Assembly: GCA_038237515.1 (NCBI GenBank)
Contig: JBBRYP010000023.1
Coordinates: forward strand, 1 to 54,375
DNA: 54,375 bases
Origin: JBBQDZ01 sp038237515
GTDB taxonomy: Bacteria > Actinomycetota > Thermoleophilia > Gaiellales > Gaiellaceae
Direction: 5' to 3'
Numbering within the stretch: the first letter of the stretch is position 1; each line of letters begins with the position of its first letter. Position numbers and translations under genes: made by a program. Shown piece after piece: positions 49,345-54,375 of this stretch. The notes under the pieces were generated by a model. The model had not been told where the DNA came from, did no database searches, and saw only the letters and a program-made list of their open reading frames with translations.

Positions 49345-51410
49345 CAGGCGCGCAGCACCGTCACGCGCCCGTCCTCGAGGCGCACGTCCCAGATCGAGTC
49401 GAAGGCCCTGATCCCGGAGAGTCGGAGTGCACCCGCCCACGCCGGGATCTCCGGCGGCGCGACCGTCTGGAGAACCTGGCGGCGCCGATCGGGCACCAGC
49501 CCGAGCAGCACCTGCAGCAGGAGGATCGGCGCCGCCGCCGCCCACGCCTGCGGTCTCGCGGCCGTCGGATAGGCGATTGGAAACGGCGTCTCCGAGCGCG
49601 CCAGGCCGGCGAACACCTCGGGCAGCTGGTGGCCCCAGTGTCCCGATGCCTCGAGCATGGCCTGGACGATCCGCTGCGCCTCTGCCCAGCGCCCCTGGCG
49701 CGCGAGACCCAATGCGATGAGCGAGTTTTCGTGCGGCCAGACGGTGCCGTTGTGGTAGGAGAGCGGGCTGTAGCCGGCGTCGGCCGCGGACATCGTCCGG
49801 ACGCCCCAGCCCGACCAGAGGTCCTGCCCCATCAGGGCGTCCGCGACCGCGTCGACGCGGTCGGCCGGGACGATCCCGCTCCAGAGCAGGTGCCCCATGT
49901 TCGAGCACAGCGAATCGACCGGACGCTTGTCGCCATCCAGCGCCAGCGCGTAGTAGCCGCCGCGCTCCTCGAGCCAGAATGCTTCGTTGAAGCGGCGATG
50001 GAGGTCCTCCGCCTCGCGGTCGAGCCGATCCGCCAAGGAACGGTCGCGCCATACCTCGCGCGCCAGCTCGGCCGCCCTGCGCTTCGCGTCGTAGACGTAG
50101 CCCTGCACCTCGCAGGGTGCGATCGGGGTATGCGCCAGCGTGCCGTCGGCAAAGCGCTGGGAGTCGCCCGAATCCTTCCACGACTGGTTCGCGAGCCCGC
50201 GCGGGCCCCTCCGCTCGTACTCGACGAACCCGTCGCCGTCGCGGTCGCCGTAGCCGTCGATCCACGCGAGCGCGCGCAGCGCGGGCTCCTTCAGACCTGC
50301 GACGAGCGCCGCGTCGTCCGTCCAGCGCCACACCTCCGAGAGCAGGACGACGTAGAGCGGGGTGGCGTCGACGGATCCGTAGTAGGCGGGGAACCAGGCT
50401 CGTGCGGCCTTCCCACGGCGAACCTCGTGCACGATCTTGCCGGGCTCGGCGTCGATCGAGGGATCGTCGTGGGTGGCCTGGAGCTCCGCCAGCACCTCCA
50501 AAGCGCTCCGTGCCAGCTCGGGCCCGAAGAGGAGCGTCTGCATGCAGGTGATCAGCGTGTCGCGCCCGAAGACCGTCATGAACCACGGCATTCCGGCGGC
50601 CGGGAGCTGGCCGACGCTCTCGTTGCTCCCGCGCATCCGCAGAGCCGCGAGATCCGAAACCGACTGGCCGAAACTGTGCCCGAGCTCGTCCCACTCCGCG
50701 CGCAGGTTCGGCACCCGCAACTGCCAGACCGAGAGCGAGGCCCGGATCCGCCGCAGCTCCTCGCCGAAGCGCCGCTCGACCGAGCGCGGAACCATCTCCG
50801 CCCCGTCGAGCGATGGCACGACGTCGACTCTTCCTTCCCAGCTCTCCCGCGGCCCGAGCACGATGCGGTACCGGACGCGAGCGCCCTCGACCTGGCCGGG
50901 TTGGGAGAGAATCACCTGCGTGCGTGCGGCAACCTCGCCGCCGTCCTCGAACAGGAACTGGTTGTCCTCGCCGTCGAAGACCGGCTCGACGAGCGGCGGC
51001 AGCGGATTGCTCCGGAGAGGGTCCCCGAGGGCGAAGTCGTGGCTCTTGACCTGGAAGATGTCTGCGAAGTCGGCGCCGAACTCGAGCGAGAGCTCGAAGT
51101 CGACGCGACTCATGCTCTCGTTGCGGATCCGGAGGCGGTCCTGCATGGTCTCGCCCACGAACCGCTCGCGGGCGATCGAGATCGCATCCTGCTCCAGACC
51201 GCCCGCAAGCGGGTTCCGCAGGAAGAACGCCGCCGAGAAGTACTCCACCCTCGCGGAGCTGAGCGACAGAGGGCGCTTGCCGTTGATCGTCAGGCGGAAG
51301 CGGGACAGGAAGCGCGTGTCCTCTGCGAAGAGGCCGCACGCGTCACCGTCGAGGTCGCCGAAGTCGTCGCAGATGCAGAACGTCGACCCCTCCAGGATTG
51401 TCAGCGTCAT
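49344..51410 (-). CDS. Glycogen debranching-type glycosidase (amylo-alpha-1,6-glucosidase family)
   Basis: A 688-residue protein. Residues ~1-210 are a glycogen-debranching N-terminal beta-sandwich ('STFCICDDFGDLDGDACGLFAEDTRFLSRFRLTINGKRP'). The rest is an (alpha/alpha)6 barrel: 'GMPWFMTVFGRDTLITCMQTLLF' (general-acid region), 'WFPAYYGSVDATPLYVVLLSEV', 'NQSWKDSGDSQRFADG' and 'SPLSYHNGTVWPHENSLIALGL'. The order matches GH15/GH63-like debranching relatives. No signal peptide is visible. It starts at ATG 51410 and is coupled to the GT4 gene, while an SDR lies 27 bases upstream. Confidence 0.9.
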   Translation of the reverse strand: MTLTILEGSTFCICDDFGDLDGDACGLFAEDTRFLSRFRLTINGKRPLSLSSARVEYFSAAFFLRNPLAGGLEQDAISIARERFVGETMQDRLRIRNESMSRVDFELSLEFGADFADIFQVKSHDFALGDPLRSNPLPPLVEPVFDGEDNQFLFEDGGEVAARTQVILSQPGQVEGARVRYRIVLGPRESWEGRVDVVPSLDGAEMVPRSVERRFGEELRRIRASLSVWQLRVPNLRAEWDELGHSFGQSVSDLAALRMRGSNESVGQLPAAGMPWFMTVFGRDTLITCMQTLLFGPELARSALEVLAELQATHDDPSIDAEPGKIVHEVRRGKAARAWFPAYYGSVDATPLYVVLLSEVWRWTDDAALVAGLKEPALRALAWIDGYGDRDGDGFVEYERRGPRGLANQSWKDSGDSQRFADGTLAHTPIAPCEVQGYVYDAKRRAAELAREVWRDRSLADRLDREAEDLHRRFNEAFWLEERGGYYALALDGDKRPVDSLCSNMGHLLWSGIVPADRVDAVADALMGQDLWSGWGVRTMSAADAGYSPLSYHNGTVWPHENSLIALGLARQGRWAEAQRIVQAMLEASGHWGHQLPEVFAGLARSETPFPIAYPTAARPQAWAAAAPILLLQVLLGLVPDRRRQVLQTVAPPEIPAWAGALRLSGIRAFDSIWDVRLEDGRVTVLRA

Positions 51411-51436
51411 CGCAGGGTCCGCGCCGCCCGCGGGCC

Positions 51437-52195
51437 CTAGGCCTGCGACTCGCGCAAGATGCTGGCACCCGAGGTCTGTGCGAGCGCCATCACGACGATC
51501 TCGTCGACGTTGACGTTCGGAGGGCGCGTGAGCGCGAAGAGGATGCAGTCGGCCACGTCCTCGGGGCGCATCGGCCCGCCGAGCCGGACGTCGCCGTAGA
51601 CGGCCGCGGCCCGGTCCTCGTCGCCCTTGAAGCGCACGCGCGAGAAGTCGCTCTCGACCAGCCCGGGCGCCACGTTCGTGACCCTGATCGGGCGGCCGTG
51701 CAGGTCGTCGCGGAGCGCGCGGGTGTAGCCATGGACGGCGAACTTCGACGCGACGTACGAGGAGCCCTGCGCGTACGACCAGATTCCCGCCACCGAGCCG
51801 AGGTTGACGATGTGGCCGCCGTCGCGGATGTGCGGTAGGCAGAGGCGCGTCATCCGCATCAAGCCGAGCACGTTCGTCTCGATCACCGTCTGCTCGTCCT
51901 CGTCGCTCGACTCCCAGAACGGGTCGCGCCCGAGCGCGAGGCCGGCGTTGTTGACGAGGATGTCGATCTCCCCGAGCTCCTCCACCATCCGGCTGACGAA
52001 CAGCCGGCAGCTCTCGGGGTCGGTCACGTCGAGCGGGTGGACGACGCCGCCCGGGCCGTGGATGAGGCGCTCGAGGCGGCGAGCGCCGACGCCGACGGTC
52101 GCCCCTGCCTCCTCGAGCGCCCGTGCAGTGGCGGCGCCGATGCCGCTGGAGGCGCCGGTGACGATCGCAGTCCTTCCCTGAAGCGCTCCGGGCAT
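51437..52195 (-). CDS. Short-chain dehydrogenase/reductase
   Basis: A 252-residue classical SDR. 'AIVTGASSGIGAATARALEEAGATV' is the NAD(P)-binding TGxxxGxG motif, 'ILVNNAGLALG' the NNAG motif, and 'IVNLGSVAGIWSYAQGSSYVASKFAVHGYTRAL' contains catalytic Ser, Tyr and Lys (YxxxK). It closely resembles YdfG/serine-3-dehydrogenase-type SDRs with the tail 'RPEDVADCILFALTRPPNVNVDEIVVMA'. It lies between the CDF exporter and the glycosidase on the same strand. The substrate is not evident. Confidence 0.92.
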   Translation of the reverse strand: MPGALQGRTAIVTGASSGIGAATARALEEAGATVGVGARRLERLIHGPGGVVHPLDVTDPESCRLFVSRMVEELGEIDILVNNAGLALGRDPFWESSDEDEQTVIETNVLGLMRMTRLCLPHIRDGGHIVNLGSVAGIWSYAQGSSYVASKFAVHGYTRALRDDLHGRPIRVTNVAPGLVESDFSRVRFKGDEDRAAAVYGDVRLGGPMRPEDVADCILFALTRPPNVNVDEIVVMALAQTSGASILRESQA

Positions 52196-52204
52196 CGTGA
52201 AAAC

Positions 52205-53131
52205 CTAGTAGTTCGTCCGGCCGGCGAAGGACGTGAGCTCGACCGGCGCGTCGGCCGACCGCGCGTGATCCACCTGCAGCGTCGTGTGCTCGAGCCCGAA
52301 GCGCTCGCGCAACACCGTCTCGAGGCGCCGGCGCAGCGCGTGGCAATCAGCGCCTCCCTCGACGAGCACGTGCGCCGAGAAGGCCGGGAACCCGCTCGAA
52401 ACCGTCCAGAGGTGCAGGTCGTGGACTTCGACCACCTGCGGCAGCGAGGCGAGGGTGCGGCCCACGGCCTCCGGGTCGGAGCCGGCCGGGGCGGTCTCGA
52501 GGAAGATCGCGGTCGCCTGGCGGAGGAGGCTCGCGGCCGACCAGAAGATGAGCGTCGCCACAACGAGGCTCGCGATCGGGTCGAACCGGTCCCACCCGGT
52601 CGCGAGGATGAGCGCGCCCGCGACCGCGGTGCCCGCGAAGGCAGCGAGATCGGTCGCCAGGTGGAGGAAGGCGCCGCGGACGTTCAGGCTCTCGCGGCTT
52701 CCTCGCAGGAGCAGCGCCGTGGCGACGAGGTTGACGACGACCCCCGCGAGCGCGACGACGAGCACGATGCCGCCGCGCACCTCCGGCGGCGAGACGAGCC
52801 GGCGCACCGCGCCGTAGACGATCCAGGCGCCGACGAGGACGAGCGTGATCCCGTTCGCCTGGGCGGCGAGGATCTCGACGCGACGGAACCCGTACGTCCA
52901 GCGGCCGCGCGCGGGTCGTGCGGCCATCGAGGCGGCGGCGAGCGCAACCGCGAGCGCCGCCGCATCGGTGACGAGGTGCCCGGCGTCCGCCAGCAAGGCC
53001 AGCGAGCCCGCGACCAGGCCGAAGACGAGCTCGGCCGCCAGCAGACCGCAGATCAGCGCGAGGGCGAGAGCGAGCGGCCGGCGGTTCTGCGCCGCCTGCG
53101 GGCCGTGGTGGTGGCCGGGGGCATGGCCCAT
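52205..53131 (-). CDS. Cation diffusion facilitator (CzcD/ZitB-like zinc/cobalt exporter)
   Basis: A 308-residue CDF protein with six membrane helices. 'SLALLADAGHLVTDAAALAVAL' and 'NVRGAFLHLATDLAAFAGTAVAG' carry the paired HxxxD metal sites of TM2 and TM5. The C-terminal 'LPQVVEVHDLHLWTVSSGFPAFSAHVLVEGGADCHALRRRLETVLRERFGLEHTTLQVDH' is the cytoplasmic ferredoxin-like domain. The short His-rich N-terminus 'MGHAPGHHHGPQ' supports Zn/Cd/Co transport. It is divergent from the NlpC/P60 gene, with 48 bases between the starts. Confidence 0.93.
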   Translation of the reverse strand: MGHAPGHHHGPQAAQNRRPLALALALICGLLAAELVFGLVAGSLALLADAGHLVTDAAALAVALAAASMAARPARGRWTYGFRRVEILAAQANGITLVLVGAWIVYGAVRRLVSPPEVRGGIVLVVALAGVVVNLVATALLLRGSRESLNVRGAFLHLATDLAAFAGTAVAGALILATGWDRFDPIASLVVATLIFWSAASLLRQATAIFLETAPAGSDPEAVGRTLASLPQVVEVHDLHLWTVSSGFPAFSAHVLVEGGADCHALRRRLETVLRERFGLEHTTLQVDHARSADAPVELTSFAGRTNY

Positions 53132-53179
53132 CCCCGCAGCCTAGATCCGCCCGCACGCGACGGCGACTATCCTCTCCGG

Positions 53180-54184
53180 ATGCTGCGCCCCGCCGTCTGC
53201 GCCGCCGCCTTCCTCGTGCTCGCGCCCGCGGCGCTCGCCGCACGCCCGGGTCTGGCCGAGGTTCACGGGCCCACGGGATACCTGCTGGCGCAGGCCAACA
53301 CCGGCGCGTACGCCTATCCGGCAGACGGCTCGGTGCTGCACATCGGCTCGGCCGCCGCCACGAGCGCCGGCGTCGACCTGCGCGACGTGCGTCTCTTCCG
53401 CGGCCTCGTCTACGCCGATCGCGTCTACGTCCCGGCTCGCGGCTTCGCGGGCGCCCGCGTCGAGGGCCTCGTCGTCGCCGGGCGCGGCGAGGCGGGAGCA
53501 CCGAACACCGTGCTGCCGCTCGGCGGGTCGAGCTACCTCGTCGCCCTTCAGGAGGCGGTCGCTCCCGGCCAGAGCGGCGCGAGCGCCGGCCTCGTCGGGC
53601 TGCGCGTGTACGTCGCCGACGCCTCCCTCGGCGTGCCTGCCGGCACCCAACTCCTCGTCGGCGTCGCGCGGGCGGCGGGCGCACCGGCTGCCTTCCATTC
53701 GCGGCCGGGTCGCCGGTACGCCGTCCTCGGCGTCGCCCCCACGCCTTTTCCAGCCTCGTTCGCCGGTACGCCGGAGCCGCCCGCGCTGACCCCGCTCGCA
53801 GCCGAAGCCGGCGCCGTCGGAGCCCGCGCCGTCTCGATCGTGGAGCGCTACCTCGGCATCCCCTACGTCTGGGCCGGGGCCGATCCCGTCACCGGCTTCG
53901 ACTGCTCCGGGCTCGTCATGTTCGTGTACCGCCAGCTCGGCATCTCGCTCAACCACTTCAGCGGCGACCAGTGGTACGAGGGCACGCGCGTGCCGCCGGG
54001 AGAGCTCGCGCCCGGCGACCTGGTCTTCTTCCACATGGGCTCGAACGGCCCCGGCCACGTCGGGATGTACATCGGCAACGACCAGTTCGTCCATGCGCCA
54101 CACACGGGGGACGTCGTGAAGATCTCGAGCCTGCTCGACCCGAGCTACGCGCTGGGCTACGTGGGCGCCGTCCGCCCGTACTAG
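53180..54184 (+). CDS. Secreted NlpC/P60 peptidoglycan endopeptidase
   Basis: A 334-residue secreted cell-wall hydrolase. The N-terminus 'MLRPAVCAAAFLVLAPAALA' is a signal peptide with AxA-type cleavage (ALA-A). Residues ~25-200 form a beta-rich linker region with SH3-like strands. The C40 domain (~215-330) has 'IPYVWAGADPVTGFDCSGLVMFVYRQLGI' with catalytic Cys242, 'GPGHVGMYIGNDQFVHAPHTG' with His293 and a third polar His near 305. It likely cleaves the peptide stem of peptidoglycan. ATG 53180 is the start that gives the signal peptide. Confidence 0.95.
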   Translation: MLRPAVCAAAFLVLAPAALAARPGLAEVHGPTGYLLAQANTGAYAYPADGSVLHIGSAAATSAGVDLRDVRLFRGLVYADRVYVPARGFAGARVEGLVVAGRGEAGAPNTVLPLGGSSYLVALQEAVAPGQSGASAGLVGLRVYVADASLGVPAGTQLLVGVARAAGAPAAFHSRPGRRYAVLGVAPTPFPASFAGTPEPPALTPLAAEAGAVGARAVSIVERYLGIPYVWAGADPVTGFDCSGLVMFVYRQLGISLNHFSGDQWYEGTRVPPGELAPGDLVFFHMGSNGPGHVGMYIGNDQFVHAPHTGDVVKISSLLDPSYALGYVGAVRPY

Positions 54185-54187
54185 AGC

Positions 54188-54244
54188 TAGTGCGGCGTCT
54201 CCCAACGTTTCGCTCGAAACTGACGGTTCGCCGACGCCGCACTA
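54188..54244. terminator. Nested 12-bp and 6-bp hairpin after the NlpC/P60 gene
   Basis: TAGTGCGGCGTC (54188-54199) pairs perfectly with GACGCCGCACTA (54233-54244). The loop contains a second perfect stem GTTTCG-CT-CGAAAC. The structure starts three bases after the TAG stop. It could act as a terminator or a mobile repetitive element. Confidence 0.55.
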
Positions 54245-54314
54245 TTCCGGCCGCTCTGCGATGGAGGCCGAGGTGATGCCGGAGCCGGTGAGAGCGGTTT
54301 TGGGGGCGTGAGAT

Positions 54315-54334
54315 GGGCGGACTGAAGTCCGCCC
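54315..54334. repeat. GGGCGGACT-GA-AGTCCGCCC palindromic hairpin
   Basis: A perfect 9-bp stem with a GA loop, followed by TACCTTCGGG. It resembles the short palindromic intergenic units (REP-like) seen in many bacterial genomes and continues to the window edge, so its context is incomplete. Confidence 0.55.
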
Positions 54335-54375
54335 TACCTTCGGGCCGCTACGGATACAGCAGAAATGCTTTTCGC

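Overview
The window is about 54 kb of very GC-rich DNA with many GTG and TTG starts, 1-4 base stop/start overlaps and dense gene packing. Gene content (DegT aminotransferase/Gfo-Idh sugar genes, VTEQTVKFHLSN-type LuxR regulators, purLFMNH, DHA2 MFS, YcaQ-like proteins) suggests a high-GC actinobacterium, perhaps a soil Thermoleophilia/Gaiellales-like lineage. That placement is inference. No tRNA, rRNA, CRISPR array or intact transposase was found. Several genes carry frameshifts, which may be real decay or errors in a draft or metagenome assembly.

Layout. Positions 1-2386 hold the end of a secreted Ig-repeat plus beta-helix protein. About 2.5-14.6 kb is a cell-surface polysaccharide locus: methyltransferase, polysaccharide deacetylase, two hexapeptide acyltransferases, DegT aminotransferase, polyprenyl-phosphate sugar transferase, Gfo/Idh sugar dehydrogenase, GT4 glycosyltransferase, flippase and a GT39-like membrane glycosyltransferase. 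Two divergent paralogous LuxR response regulators follow (14.7-16.6 kb). Next come a GNAT acetyltransferase, a PRC-barrel-like protein and two coupled membrane proteins.

Purine synthesis (19.0-26.7 kb) is purL-purF, then an insertion with a foldback element and unrelated small genes, then purM-purN-purH with overlapping ends. It is followed by an MFS exporter, cystathionine beta-synthase, a heterodimeric ABC exporter (one degenerate ATP site), a methyltransferase and two tandem YcaQ-like DNA glycosylases. These last genes may form a genotoxin-tolerance neighbourhood (inference). A cystathionine gamma-synthase/lyase at 36.7 kb complements the cbs gene.

The 38.7-39.7 kb stretch holds a tandemly duplicated 3' gene end, a convincing fluoride riboswitch over a twice-frameshifted crcB, and a cluster of palindromic repeats. 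The rest carries YbjQ, MBL hydrolase, MFS, a bolA-monothiol glutaredoxin pair, a decayed GlcD/GlpC-type oxidoreductase, a mandelate-racemase-type enzyme coupled to a PoxB-like TPP enzyme, a glycogen-debranching-type glycosidase with a GT4 glycosyltransferase, an SDR, a CDF metal exporter and an NlpC/P60 hydrolase.

The most distinctive structural feature is a family of four 160-162 bp foldback, MITE-like elements (11015, 12735, 22466, 36235). Two have perfect 4-bp YTAR-type target duplications, and three lie against gene stop codons.
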